Shown here piece after piece: positions 1-7,968 of a stretch of 21,625 nucleotides of DNA (position 1 is the first letter of the stretch; each line of letters opens with the position of its first letter). Position numbers and translations under genes: made by a program. Below the pieces are notes generated by a model. That model had not been told where the DNA came from and ran no database searches. It was given only the letters and a program-made list of their open reading frames with translations. Source of the DNA: Candidatus Dadabacteria bacterium (GTDB lineage: Bacteria; J088); NCBI GenBank assembly GCA_003695505.1, contig RFIY01000380.1:1-21625 (forward strand). Direction: 5' to 3'.

Positions 1-1365
1 CTGCAACAGCCCGATGCCTGCGGCCAGAATCTCATCCTGGTGGGCCGGGCTGCTCCACAATGTTGGTGGTTGCTCGCCATGGATCGACGGATAGGGCAGG
101 CGTTCTCCGACAACGATCTGGATCGCATAACTGATCGCGACGGCCAGTGCCGCCGCAGGCATCAGCTCGTAACCGCCGGTCAGTTCCGAGACCATCAGCA
201 GCGTGCCGATGGGCACTCGCGCGGCGCCCGCGAACAACGTCCCCATGCCGACAATCGCCGTCTGCAAAAACGGTAGCTCGAACAGGTGCGCGAACCCTGC
301 GCCAAGCAGCGCACCGATGATCAGGCTTGGACTCAGCACACCGCCAACGCCACCGGCGCCAAGCGTGATCGACAACGCGATCAGGCGCAACGTGCCGGCG
401 GCCAGCAAGGTCCAGCCGGACCAGGCGGCCGCGTCCTGCAGCGAAAAGCTGAATGAGCCGTCGCCGATGATCACTGGTGCGATCAGGCCGAGCACGCCGA
501 CGACCAGACCACCGCCAAAGGCCTTGAGCAGGCCCGGCAGCGGGATGCCGGCCACGATCTTGCGGATCGTGAAAAAGACGGTCGGCATCAGTGCCGCTGC
601 GAATCCGCCGACGACGCCAAGCAACGCAATCCAGACGTAGTCGCCGGGCTGATTCAGACCAGTCGCGACGGCGACGCGAAACTCGCCTTCCCACCCCGTC
701 AGCGATCCGGTCAGCACATAGGCGACGACGGCAGCAACGATCGTGTAGATCAGCGCGTCGGACTCGATCGACAGGTCGCGGTAGAGGATTTCGACGGCAA
801 TAAACGCCGCACCGAGCGGCGTCTTGAACGCGGAACTGAATCCGGCCGCGAGGCCGATCAGCATGATCGTGCGCAGATCCGCCGGGCGCACGCCGATCCG
901 TCTGCCGACCGCGACCGCGACGGCCGCGCCGATCAGACCCGCCTGGGCTTCGCGTCCAGCCGCGCCGCCGAACGCGACCGTAAAAATGGACGCGATCGCC
1001 ACGGCGATGGCCAGCCGCATCGGCAGATTGCCGTTGTGGTTGTGGAACGCATCGATGACCCGATCCGTCGTGTGGCTGCCGACGCCTGAAAAGGCTCGGT
1101 TCATGATCAACCAGGATGCCGACAGGCCGATCGCCGTGATGATCGGGAACCAGATCGCGGGAGGATGCAGCAAGATGTCGGGATGTAATCCCGGGGGCTG
1201 ATCGAACGGTAGCCGCAGCCAGTCCACGGCCAGCCATTCGCCAATGCGGAGCAGGATCACGTCATAGGCTGTAACGACCGCGCCGGCGAGCGCACCAAGC
1301 CCAATGGCGTAACCCATCAGAGGCGGGGTCGAACCCGCGATCAGCCAGCGAAGCAGTCGCCGCAT
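1..1365 (-). CDS. ClC-family chloride channel/transporter (3' end beyond window)
   Basis: Integral membrane protein of the ClC family, which moves chloride through the membrane as a channel or in exchange for protons. I translated this frame directly: it is open from the ATG at 1365 to the window edge, giving 455 residues with many hydrophobic helices. Recognisable ClC motifs are GVGSH (about 94-98) at the first selectivity site, GREAQ (137-141), which keeps the gating glutamate E139, and GVLSPSL (342-348), matching the family GxFxP-type loop. The forms differ from the enterobacterial ClcA motifs GSGIP and GREGP, so this is a divergent ClC subgroup and substrate preference is uncertain. A GGAG ribosome site (1373-1376, read on the minus strand) lies 7 nt before the start. 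The C-terminus, and any CBS domains, fall outside the window. It is divergent from btuF. Confidence 0.88.
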   Translation of the reverse strand, partial: MRRLLRWLIAGSTPPLMGYAIGLGALAGAVVTAYDVILLRIGEWLAVDWLRLPFDQPPGLHPDILLHPPAIWFPIITAIGLSASWLIMNRAFSGVGSHTTDRVIDAFHNHNGNLPMRLAIAVAIASIFTVAFGGAAGREAQAGLIGAAVAVAVGRRIGVRPADLRTIMLIGLAAGFSSAFKTPLGAAFIAVEILYRDLSIESDALIYTIVAAVVAYVLTGSLTGWEGEFRVAVATGLNQPGDYVWIALLGVVGGFAAALMPTVFFTIRKIVAGIPLPGLLKAFGGGLVVGVLGLIAPVIIGDGSFSFSLQDAAAWSGWTLLAAGTLRLIALSITLGAGGVGGVLSPSLIIGALLGAGFAHLFELPFLQTAIVGMGTLFAGAARVPIGTLLMVSELTGGYELMPAAALAVAISYAIQIVVGERLPYPSIHGEQPPTLWSSPAHQDEILAAGIGLLQ

Positions 1366-1426
1366 GCACAATCTCCAGCAGTAAAGACGCAACACCGGCA
1401 GAAAACGGCGCTGCAGAACGCTGTCG

Positions 1427-1432
1427 TATACT
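1427..1432 (+). promoter_or_regulatory. Possible -10 element between clc and btuF
   Basis: The 145-bp region between the divergent ClC and btuF genes contains TATACT, a 5/6 match to the -10 consensus, overlapping the palindrome GTATAC at 1426-1431. On the minus strand the same bases read TATACG. I see no matching -35 hexamer on either strand. I also see no cobalamin riboswitch (B12 box) here, although the downstream operon looks like a B12 importer. Confidence 0.25.
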
Positions 1433-1510
1433 GGTGACGTACCCGGCGGTCCGGCGGGTGTTCGCGAGGCCGCCCTGTCTCCATGATACAACGCGTCGCA
1501 GAAGGCCCGA

Positions 1511-2395
1511 TTGTTGCCCCGATTTCTGATGACACTGCTCGCGATCTGGCTGATGATGCCCGCGCTTGTCGTGGCGGCGCCACAGCGGATTGTTTCGCTG
1601 ACGCCGTCGGTGACAGAGACGCTCTACGCGGTCGGGGCCGGAGCCAGGGTCGTCGGTACGACCGAGTTTTGCGACTATCCACCCGCGGCCACACGAACGG
1701 CAAAGGTTGGCGGCGGTCTGCCAAAGACGGTCAGCATCGAGGCCATTGTCGCCCTGCGGCCGGATCTGGTCATCGCGGGCGCAGATGGACAGCAGCCCCT
1801 CGTCGAACAACTGGAGCGGCTTGGGATACAGACGTTGTACCTGCCAACCATCGGTGTCGAAGATGCGCTGCGGATGATCTCTGTGGTCGGCGAGGAGGTC
1901 GGCCGTACAGCAGACGCGCGGCGGGTGGTCGACCTGAACCGGAAGGTGATCGCAGGGGTCGCCGCGCGCGTCGCGGGGCAGGCCCGCGTAAGGGTGTTTT
2001 ACCAGGTGTGGAGCGAACCGCTGATGACAGCAGGCCCACACACGTTTCTGTCCGAGCTGATCCAGCTCGCTGGTGGCCAGAATATTTTTGAGGATGTTCG
2101 GGAGGACTGGCCCCGTGTCGCGCCCGAACAGGTCGTCGCGCGCGCCCCTGAGGTGATCCTCGGCGCCGACTATGAGGGCGCCAATCTGTCGGTCGAGGCG
2201 CTGCGAGCGCGCCCGGGCTGGGCAGCGATTCCGGCGGTCCGGCATGGCCGCGTCGTACGGCTGGACGGCCAGCGCATTTCGCGTCCGGGACCCCGGATCG
2301 GGCAGTCGTTGTTGCTCGTGGCCGAGGCGCTTCATCCGGAGGTCGATTTCTCTGACCTCTGGGCCGTTGCCAACGCGGTGTTCCAACAGCCATGA
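1511..2395 (+). CDS. btuF: BtuF-like periplasmic cobalamin-binding protein
   Basis: Periplasmic substrate-binding protein that would capture vitamin B12 (or a related corrinoid) and deliver it to the BtuCD importer. The first ~23 residues are a signal peptide: a hydrophobic run ending in VVAA. The mature part opens with RIVSLTPSVTE, then CDYPP, RPDLVIAG, LGIQTLYL, and a VFYQVW...AGGQNIF segment, and ends with SRPGPRI. All of these align by eye with E. coli BtuF, including SPRI near its C-terminus. Heme- and siderophore-binding proteins share the fold, so substrate is inferred. The first available start is TTG at 1511, with AGAAGG 5 nt upstream; ATG at 1529 would give a shorter signal peptide. 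The stop overlaps the btuC start as ATGA, making a tight operon with the permease and ATPase. Confidence 0.85.
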   Translation: MLPRFLMTLLAIWLMMPALVVAAPQRIVSLTPSVTETLYAVGAGARVVGTTEFCDYPPAATRTAKVGGGLPKTVSIEAIVALRPDLVIAGADGQQPLVEQLERLGIQTLYLPTIGVEDALRMISVVGEEVGRTADARRVVDLNRKVIAGVAARVAGQARVRVFYQVWSEPLMTAGPHTFLSELIQLAGGQNIFEDVREDWPRVAPEQVVARAPEVILGADYEGANLSVEALRARPGWAAIPAVRHGRVVRLDGQRISRPGPRIGQSLLLVAEALHPEVDFSDLWAVANAVFQQP

Positions 2396-3366
2396 GCCGC
2401 CGGTTCGGCATCCTGCTCGTTTTGCTCGTTTGCCTGGCTCTGGCATTGCTCGCCGGCGTGATGTTCGGTTCCGTTGCGCTGTCGACGGGTGATGTCTGGC
2501 GCGCGATCCGTGACGGCGGTGGACCTGGTGGTGTGATTATTCGCGAACTCCGTTTGCCGCGCGTCGTGCTGGGCGTGCTCGTCGGCGCCGCGCTGGCGGC
2601 GTCCGGTACCGCCTATCAGAGCCTGTTTCGCAACCCGCTCGCCGACCCGTTCATTATCGGCGCCTCGTCCGGGGCCGCACTCGGTGCGACCCTTGCCATC
2701 GTGGCTGGTGGCGGCCAGATCGGCGGCGGGCTGTCGCTGGTCATGGTCGGCGCCTTTCTTGGCGCGCTCGCGGCGGTTGCGGTCGTGTACGCGCTTGGCG
2801 CAGGCGGATCGCCGTTGACCTTGCTATTGGCTGGCGTGGCCGTTGGTACGGTGCTGAGCGCGACGGTTTCGCTGATCATTCTGGTTCGTGACCAGAGCCT
2901 GCAGATGGTGTATTACTGGGTACTTGGCGGCCTGTCCGGGCATGGCTGGAATGTGATGCCGGCGTTGTTGTCGATTGGTGGCGGTGCCTCGATGCTGTTG
3001 TGGGCGCTGGCGCGACCACTCGATGCACTGGCGTTCGGGGACGAGGTTGCCGGTTCCATCGGGCTGCCGCTGGGACGCGCGCGGGCGGCGATCGTGCTTC
3101 TGGCCACCACCGCGACCGCGGCTGCCGTTGCCGTGTCTGGCATCGTTGGTTTTGTCGGACTGATCGGACCGCATATCGCGCGCAGGCTCGTGGGCGGCCG
3201 GCACGGCGTGCTGATGCCGGCCGCGATGATGGCCGGCGCGATGCTGCTGGTGCTGGCCGACCTGGTGGCGCGGACCGCGATTGCGCCGGTTGAGATCCCC
3301 GTCGGGATCCTGACGTCGTTGCTCGGGGGACCTTTTTTCCTGTACCTGCTCCGGAGGCGACGGTGA
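2392..3366 (+). CDS. btuC: BtuC/FecCD-family ABC transporter permease
   Basis: Inner-membrane permease of a type II (BtuCD-like) ABC importer, probably taking up cobalamin with the binding protein and ATPase encoded on either side. The 324 residues are mostly hydrophobic, as expected for about ten membrane helices. Family hallmarks are LRLPRVVLGVLVGAALA followed by SGTAYQSLFRNPLADPFIIG near residues 45-85. The C-terminal half carries GIVGFVGLIGPHIARRL, the region that contacts the ATPase, and EIPVGILTSLLGGPFFLYLL at the end. Length and motif order match full-length BtuC/FhuB-half/FecCD proteins. The ATG start overlaps the btuF stop (ATGA) and the stop overlaps the GTG start of the ATPase gene (GTGA), which suggests translational coupling. 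Heme or siderophore transport remains possible. Confidence 0.88.
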   Translation: MSRRFGILLVLLVCLALALLAGVMFGSVALSTGDVWRAIRDGGGPGGVIIRELRLPRVVLGVLVGAALAASGTAYQSLFRNPLADPFIIGASSGAALGATLAIVAGGGQIGGGLSLVMVGAFLGALAAVAVVYALGAGGSPLTLLLAGVAVGTVLSATVSLIILVRDQSLQMVYYWVLGGLSGHGWNVMPALLSIGGGASMLLWALARPLDALAFGDEVAGSIGLPLGRARAAIVLLATTATAAAVAVSGIVGFVGLIGPHIARRLVGGRHGVLMPAAMMAGAMLLVLADLVARTAIAPVEIPVGILTSLLGGPFFLYLLRRRR

Positions 3367-4136
3367 CGGTGCTCACGGTGCGGCAACTCGCGGCGGGGTA
3401 CGATTCGGCGAGGCCGGTGTTTTCAGACGTCGACCTGCGGTTAGACGAAGGCGAAATCACATCCCTGCTTGGCCCGAACGGTGCCGGCAAGACGACGCTG
3501 TTGCGGGCGATCATCGGCCTGCTCCCTGTGCGCCACGGGACGGTTACCGTGGATGGCGTGCCGCTGGCCGCGTTGTCTGCGCGGCAACGGGCCCGATGTA
3601 TTGGCTATGTGCCGCAGCGCGAGGATCTCGATCCCGGCATGTCGGTCTTCGACGCCGTGCTGATCGGACGGGCGCCCCATCGTGGCTGGATGCTGCCGTG
3701 GCGGCGCGCCGATCTGGGCGCCGCCGAGGATGCGTTGCGCCAGGTGGACATCCTGGAACACCGCGATCGCCTGTTGGGCGAGCTGTCTGGCGGCGAGCGG
3801 CAACGTGTGGCGCTGGCCCGCGCCCTGGCTCAGCAGCCGGCGGTGATGTTACTCGATGAGCCGGTGGCGCATCTTGACCCGGGGCATCAGGTTGCGTTGT
3901 TCCGGGTGTTGCGGCAACTCGCAACTGCCGGTACGGCGATCCTGATGACGCTGCATGACCTCAACCAGGCGCTACAGTGGAGCGACCGGACGGTGTTGCT
4001 GGCCGACGGGGGGTGCGTCGCGAGCGGCAGGCCTCAGGAGGTTCTGACACCCGAGCGAATCAGGCAGGTCTATGGTGTGCGTGCCGTGACAGGCATCGTC
4101 GACGGTGTGCCCGTGATCCGGTACGACTCAGGCTGA
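3363..4136 (+). CDS. btuD: BtuD/FecE-like ABC transporter ATP-binding protein
   Basis: ATPase that powers the BtuFC-type importer at the cytoplasmic face of the membrane. All catalytic motifs are visible: Walker A GPNGAGKTT (37-45), Q-loop glutamine in GYVPQRE (about Q85), signature LSGGERQRV (141-149), Walker B VMLLDEP (161-167), D-loop HLDPG and switch histidine H198 in TLHDLNQ. Length (257 aa) is normal for the family. It starts at GTG in a GTGA overlap with the permease. The stop runs 9 bp into the 3' end of the convergent lpxC. FecE, FhuC and HmuV look very similar, so the B12 assignment rests on the BtuF-like binding protein. Confidence 0.88.
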   Translation: MTVLTVRQLAAGYDSARPVFSDVDLRLDEGEITSLLGPNGAGKTTLLRAIIGLLPVRHGTVTVDGVPLAALSARQRARCIGYVPQREDLDPGMSVFDAVLIGRAPHRGWMLPWRRADLGAAEDALRQVDILEHRDRLLGELSGGERQRVALARALAQQPAVMLLDEPVAHLDPGHQVALFRVLRQLATAGTAILMTLHDLNQALQWSDRTVLLADGGCVASGRPQEVLTPERIRQVYGVRAVTGIVDGVPVIRYDSG

Positions 4137-5054
4137 CAGCACCTCTACGCGCTGGGTCGGCTGGGCGTCAATGACGTTGCGGACTTCCGACAGCGGTGAG
4201 CATTCGACCAGACCGCCGTCGAGGAGCGCTTCGACGAAACGCTGGTTCAGCGAATGGCCGCTACGGCTTGCGGTGATGCGCCCGAGGATGGGTCCGCCGA
4301 TCATCGCCAGATCGCCAATGATGTCGAGGATCTTGTGCCGCGCAAACTCATCCGGGTAACGGAGGCCTTCCGGGTTCAGTACGCGGTCGTCACCAACGAC
4401 GACTGCGCAGTCCAGCGCACCACCGATCGCGAGCCCCTGCTGTCGCATCATCTCGACCTCCGCGGCCAGGCCGAACGTTCGCGCATGGGACAGCTCCCGT
4501 TCGTAGTTGACCGGGCTGTGGCGGTAGACGACCCGCTGTGTGCCGATCACCGGGTGATCATACTGCAATGTGTAATCGATGATCAGCTCGTCGGCCGGCT
4601 CGATTTCGATCCAGCGGTTGCCGTCTTCGATGCGCACCGGTTTGATCGGTATCCAGACGTGTTTCTCGGCCTGCAACATCGCGGTGCCGCGTCCCCGTAG
4701 CTCGTGCGTGAAGGGACCGGCTGAGCCGTCGAGAATCGGCAGTTCTGGACCTTCGACATCGATCAGCGCGTTGTCGATCCCCAGTCCCAGCAGTGCACTG
4801 AGCAGGTGCTCGACGGTGCCCACTGTTGCTTCGCCGACGCCGAGCGTGGTCGCAAGCGTCGTCGAGACGACGTGTTCGACCCGTGCGGGGATGCGTGGTT
4901 CGCCGGGCAGGTCGATGCGACGGAACACGATCCCATGGTCGACCGGCGCCGGACGCACGAAAACGCGGCACGGTGCGCCGCCATGAACGCCGCGTCCAGA
5001 AAAGCAGACGGCGTCCTCGACGGTTTCCTGCAAGGGCACATGACTCAGTGACAT
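4128..5054 (-). CDS. lpxC: UDP-3-O-acyl-N-acetylglucosamine deacetylase LpxC
   Basis: Zinc enzyme of the committed step of lipid A synthesis: it removes the acetyl group from UDP-3-O-acyl-GlcNAc in the cytoplasm. The zinc ligands are clear: H83 in TVEHLLSAL, H240 and D244 in HKILDIIGD. The catalytic histidine is H267 in SGHSLN. Other family blocks are RPAPVDHGIVFRR, LPILDGSAGPF, ARTFGL and LNPEGLRYPDEFARHK. I start at ATG 5054 (308 aa), which matches the usual ~305-aa length. An upstream in-frame start at 5129 would add 25 residues without homology and would antisense-overlap the neighbour's promoter. The ribosome site is weak. It is not in a division/envelope cluster here: it is flanked by the btu operon (convergent, 9-bp overlap) and an SDR gene (divergent, 74-bp gap). 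Confidence 0.96.
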   Translation of the reverse strand: MSLSHVPLQETVEDAVCFSGRGVHGGAPCRVFVRPAPVDHGIVFRRIDLPGEPRIPARVEHVVSTTLATTLGVGEATVGTVEHLLSALLGLGIDNALIDVEGPELPILDGSAGPFTHELRGRGTAMLQAEKHVWIPIKPVRIEDGNRWIEIEPADELIIDYTLQYDHPVIGTQRVVYRHSPVNYERELSHARTFGLAAEVEMMRQQGLAIGGALDCAVVVGDDRVLNPEGLRYPDEFARHKILDIIGDLAMIGGPILGRITASRSGHSLNQRFVEALLDGGLVECSPLSEVRNVIDAQPTQRVEVLSA

Positions 5055-5099
5055 CGGATTCGGCAAATGATCCCGCGGTGGCTGCGAATGGTACCCTTT

Positions 5100-5105
5100 T
5101 ATTAT
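5100..5105 (+). promoter_or_regulatory. Possible -10 element for the SDR gene
   Basis: TATTAT (5/6 match to TATAAT) lies in a short AT-rich island within the 74-bp lpxC-SDR divergent region, 23 nt before the SDR start. No convincing -35 hexamer is seen at 16-18 bp spacing. Confidence 0.25.
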
Positions 5106-5128
5106 TTGGGAACTGTCAGGAAAACGCA

Positions 5129-5863
5129 ATGCGTCACGATCATCACCCGGAAACCGTCTGGATCACCGGTGCGCGGCAAGGGCTGGGCGCGGCACTGGCA
5201 GATATCTGGGCAGCCCGTGGTGCCCGGCTCGTAGTCTGCTCACGACGATGGGAGGATGGCGAAGCCGTGCGACGCGCCGCGCAATGGCGCGCAGCGGGCG
5301 CAGCCGATGCCCAGGTAGCCACGGTAGATGTTGGCGTTGCCGGGCAGGTCGAGGACTGGGCCGTCCAGAATCTCGCGGCGGGGCTGGCGCCGACCGTCGT
5401 GATCCATAACGCAGCGATTCTCGGCCCCCGTGCGCCGTTGACCGAGGTGTCGGTGGCCGACTGGGAAGAAATCTTCCGCGTCAATGTGCACGGGGCTTTC
5501 TTTTTGTTGCGGGCGCTGGCGTCGCGTTGCGACCGGCAACAGCCGATTGCCTGGGGCTGGTTGATCAGCAGTGTCGCCCGCCAGGGTCGTGCGGGCTGGG
5601 GACCTTATGCCGCGACGAAAGCCGCGCTGCTCAATCTGCACCAGACATTTTCGGCAGAAATTGCCGACAGTGCCTGGCGATCCATTGCGCTGAACCCGGG
5701 CGGTACCCGTACGGCGATGCGTCGCGCGGCCGTTCCCGACGAGGATCCGTTGACCGTGCCGGCGGCGGCTGATGTCGCGGATGCGATCGTGCGCATCCTC
5801 GACGACCTTGCCGATGGCCGGATTGAACACGGGTCGGATGTCGATGTGCGGAACTGGCTGTAG
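5129..5863 (+). CDS. Short-chain dehydrogenase/reductase (SDR) family protein
   Basis: Cytoplasmic NAD(P)-dependent oxidoreductase of the classical SDR family; substrate unknown. The Rossmann glycine motif TGARQGLG is at 13-20, the structural NAA at 94-96, N119 in NVHG, catalytic serine at about 147-148, and the YxxxK pair is Y160/K164 in YAATKAA. PGGTRT (190-195) follows as in the family. Length (244 aa) is typical. ATG 5129 has AGGA 7 nt upstream (5118-5121). The frame is open further upstream to 4826, but that part lies antisense to lpxC and shows no SDR homology. R40 in CSRRW, after the second strand, hints at NADPH preference (inference). It ends 12 bp from the convergent thioesterase stop with no terminator between. 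Confidence 0.9.
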   Translation: MRHDHHPETVWITGARQGLGAALADIWAARGARLVVCSRRWEDGEAVRRAAQWRAAGAADAQVATVDVGVAGQVEDWAVQNLAAGLAPTVVIHNAAILGPRAPLTEVSVADWEEIFRVNVHGAFFLLRALASRCDRQQPIAWGWLISSVARQGRAGWGPYAATKAALLNLHQTFSAEIADSAWRSIALNPGGTRTAMRRAAVPDEDPLTVPAAADVADAIVRILDDLADGRIEHGSDVDVRNWL

Positions 5864-5875
5864 GCGGAACGTTAC

Positions 5876-6295
5876 TCAGGAGTTGACAGGTTCCCAGTGG
5901 CAGGCGGCCAGCGCTGTGCGCTCCGCCGCGGTCAATGCCTGAGGCCGTCCGGCTTCGTAGTCATAACGGACCTGTGTCGTTCGGCCGACGGCGACCGGTT
6001 CGGCCCGCTGGTTGAAGAGGTGATAGATTACATCGAAGCTGCTGGTGCCAATCCGGCCGATACCGCAATCGATGCGCACGCGGTCGCGGAGCACGAGCGG
6101 TCGCAGGTAGTCGCATTCGGCATGAGCGACGATGATGCCACCGCGCAGATCCGCGCCATGTCGTTCGAGTAACAGGTCGATCAGATCCATGCGCGCCTCT
6201 TCGAAGTAGTTGAGATAGCGCGCGTTATTGACGACGCGCCGCTCATCGACATCGAAATAGCGAACACGCAGCTCCAGTGACAGTGGCGCCGTCAC
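5876..6295 (-). CDS. Hotdog-fold acyl-CoA thioesterase (YbgC/4-HBT family)
   Basis: Small cytoplasmic thioesterase predicted to hydrolyse acyl-CoA or acyl-carrier thioesters. The N-terminal active-site segment VRYFDVDERRVVNNARYLNY (11-30), followed by FEEAR, matches the 4-hydroxybenzoyl-CoA thioesterase/YbgC pattern, with D15 or D17 as the likely catalytic aspartate. The usual glycine after the aspartates is replaced here by the ERR stretch, a departure from canonical YbgC. The rest (about 139 aa) fits a single hotdog domain, with IDCGIGRIGTSSFDV and RTTQVRYD strands. It starts at GTG in a GTGA overlap with the UbiB-like gene, so it is the last gene of a three-gene operon. It is not in the tol-pal context usual for ybgC. 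Confidence 0.85.
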   Translation of the reverse strand: MTAPLSLELRVRYFDVDERRVVNNARYLNYFEEARMDLIDLLLERHGADLRGGIIVAHAECDYLRPLVLRDRVRIDCGIGRIGTSSFDVIYHLFNQRAEPVAVGRTTQVRYDYEAGRPQALTAAERTALAACHWEPVNS

Positions 6296-7968
6296 GTCCA
6301 GTGCCTCGGTGGCCGTGGTTTTCGGAGGCTGCCCAGTAACAACGCCACGCCAATGACAACCGCGCCGATACCAGCGGCACTGGCAAGCAGCGGGATGCCT
6401 TTCCAGGTCAGGGCAGGTTCGTTCCAGAGTGTTGCGGCTGCGACAGTCAGCGCCAGTACCAGAAGTGCGGCGGCGATGCGGTTGCCAACGCTCTCGAGTC
6501 GCCAGACATAGTGGTCGAGGCCTTCGATGCGGCTGCGTGTCTGGAAGCGACCTGATTCGATTTGCTGTAGCAGGTTTTCGCTCCGCTCCGGTATGGACAG
6601 GAGCAATTCCCAGGCCTGTGCGCCCGAGGACAGGAACTGTTTTGCCAGCCGCTCGGGGCCCCAGCGCATGGCGACGAGTCGGGTGACATAGGGGCGCACT
6701 TCGGTGACCAGGTCGAGATCAGGATAGAGCTGTTTGCCGATGCCTTCGATCGTACCGAGTCCCTTGAGCAACATCGTGATGTCTGTGGGAATCACGACGT
6801 GATGGCGCCGCCCGGTTTCGATCGACGCCGTGAGGATTTCGCCAATATTCAGGTCGCTGAGTTTCGCACCGCGGACGTACTGTTCATAGATCAGCAACAC
6901 GTCGCGGCGAAATGCCTTGCGATCGAGATCGATCGGTAGCTCGCCCATTTTCATCAATGCCTGGACGAGTCGGTCAGGATCATCCGTGGCGATTGCGGCG
7001 AGCAGATCGATCATCGTATCGCGCGTATCGGGCAGGACGAAGTCTGCCATCCCCATGTCGAGAAGCGCGATCTTGCCGCCCTCGACGACCCAGATATTGC
7101 CGGGGTGCGGATCCGCATGGAAGAAACCATGGAAAAAGGCCATTTTCAGAACGACCTGCAAGCCGCGGCGCGCGACGTCTACGGGGTCGGCGCCAATCTG
7201 CGCGCAGTCGGTGATCTTGACACCGTGAATACGTTCCATCACCAGCACGTCGGTATTCGACAGCTCGTGGTAGACGAGGGGCACGACGACATCGTCGTCA
7301 TCGGCAAAATTGTTCCGGAATCGCTCGATGTTGCGAGCTTCCCGCTGCAGATTCATTTCCGCTTTGATCGCGCGCTCGAACTCGCGGATCACACCAGTCG
7401 GCCGAAAGGCTCGTAGTTCTGGAATGCGTGCCTCCATCAGCTGCGCGAAGACGAGCATGATCTGCACATCCGACATGACCTGTTCGCGCATACCGGGACG
7501 GACGACCTTGACGACGACTTCGCTGCCGTCACGGAGTACGGCGGCATGGACCTGGCCAACGCTGGCCGTTGCAAGCGGCGTCTCGTCGAAATGCGAGAAA
7601 GTCTGCTCGAACGGGCCACAGGCCTCGATGATGATCGGGCGCAGACGCTCGAAGTCGAGCGGTGCTACCGTATCCTGCAGACGGCTCAGCGCCTGGATCC
7701 ACTCGTCCGGCAGCAGGTCGGCGCGCGTGCTGAGTACCTGGCCGAGTTTGATGAAACTGGGGCCGAGCCGTTCGAGCATCGCCGCGAAACGCTCTGGCGC
7801 GGAACCCTCGGCGGCTTCGGCCCGCCGGACCGAGCGCACGAACCAGCGCTCGGCGAGTCCGGTCTGGATCACGAGTTCTTCGAAACCGTACTGGATCAGA
7901 ATCGTTGCCAGTTCTCGCGCACGACCGATGTTGTGGATCGTTGCCGGTATGCGGAGCGGGTTGATCAC
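6292..7968 (-). CDS. UbiB/AarF (ABC1) family atypical kinase
   Basis: Membrane-anchored protein-kinase-like protein; UbiB members support ubiquinone (coenzyme Q) synthesis and lipid distribution, probably as ATPases. Diagnostic motifs: KLGQ (74-77, the KxGQ motif), alanine-rich loop ATASVGQ (133-139) in place of a normal P-loop, lysine in VVVKV (K154), HADPHPGN (284-291) as catalytic loop and DMG (304-306) as DFG equivalent. Two C-terminal membrane helices (about 498-515 and 525-546) are followed by a basic tail, as in UbiB. Length 558 aa is normal. It starts at GTG in a GTGA overlap with the upstream lipoprotein gene and ends in a GTGA overlap with the thioesterase. No other ubi gene is in view, so a direct role in ubiquinone synthesis is inference. 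Confidence 0.93.
   Translation of the reverse strand: MINPLRIPATIHNIGRARELATILIQYGFEELVIQTGLAERWFVRSVRRAEAAEGSAPERFAAMLERLGPSFIKLGQVLSTRADLLPDEWIQALSRLQDTVAPLDFERLRPIIIEACGPFEQTFSHFDETPLATASVGQVHAAVLRDGSEVVVKVVRPGMREQVMSDVQIMLVFAQLMEARIPELRAFRPTGVIREFERAIKAEMNLQREARNIERFRNNFADDDDVVVPLVYHELSNTDVLVMERIHGVKITDCAQIGADPVDVARRGLQVVLKMAFFHGFFHADPHPGNIWVVEGGKIALLDMGMADFVLPDTRDTMIDLLAAIATDDPDRLVQALMKMGELPIDLDRKAFRRDVLLIYEQYVRGAKLSDLNIGEILTASIETGRRHHVVIPTDITMLLKGLGTIEGIGKQLYPDLDLVTEVRPYVTRLVAMRWGPERLAKQFLSSGAQAWELLLSIPERSENLLQQIESGRFQTRSRIEGLDHYVWRLESVGNRIAAALLVLALTVAAATLWNEPALTWKGIPLLASAAGIGAVVIGVALLLGSLRKPRPPRHWT

Noticed and set aside
32-1237. 401-aa open frame on the minus strand, very rich in Arg
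   Set aside because: It overlaps the ClC gene in another frame of the same strand; the ClC frame is open throughout and has clear family motifs, while this one has shadow composition (Arg/Asp/His-rich).
1262-2446. 394-aa open frame on the minus strand opposite btuF
   Set aside because: Antisense shadow of btuF in GC-rich DNA, no recognisable domain, and it covers the divergent promoter region and the ClC start.
4826-5128. 101-residue N-terminal extension of the SDR gene
   Set aside because: It lies antisense to lpxC and over its start; the ATG at 5129 has a good ribosome site and begins just before the Rossmann motif.
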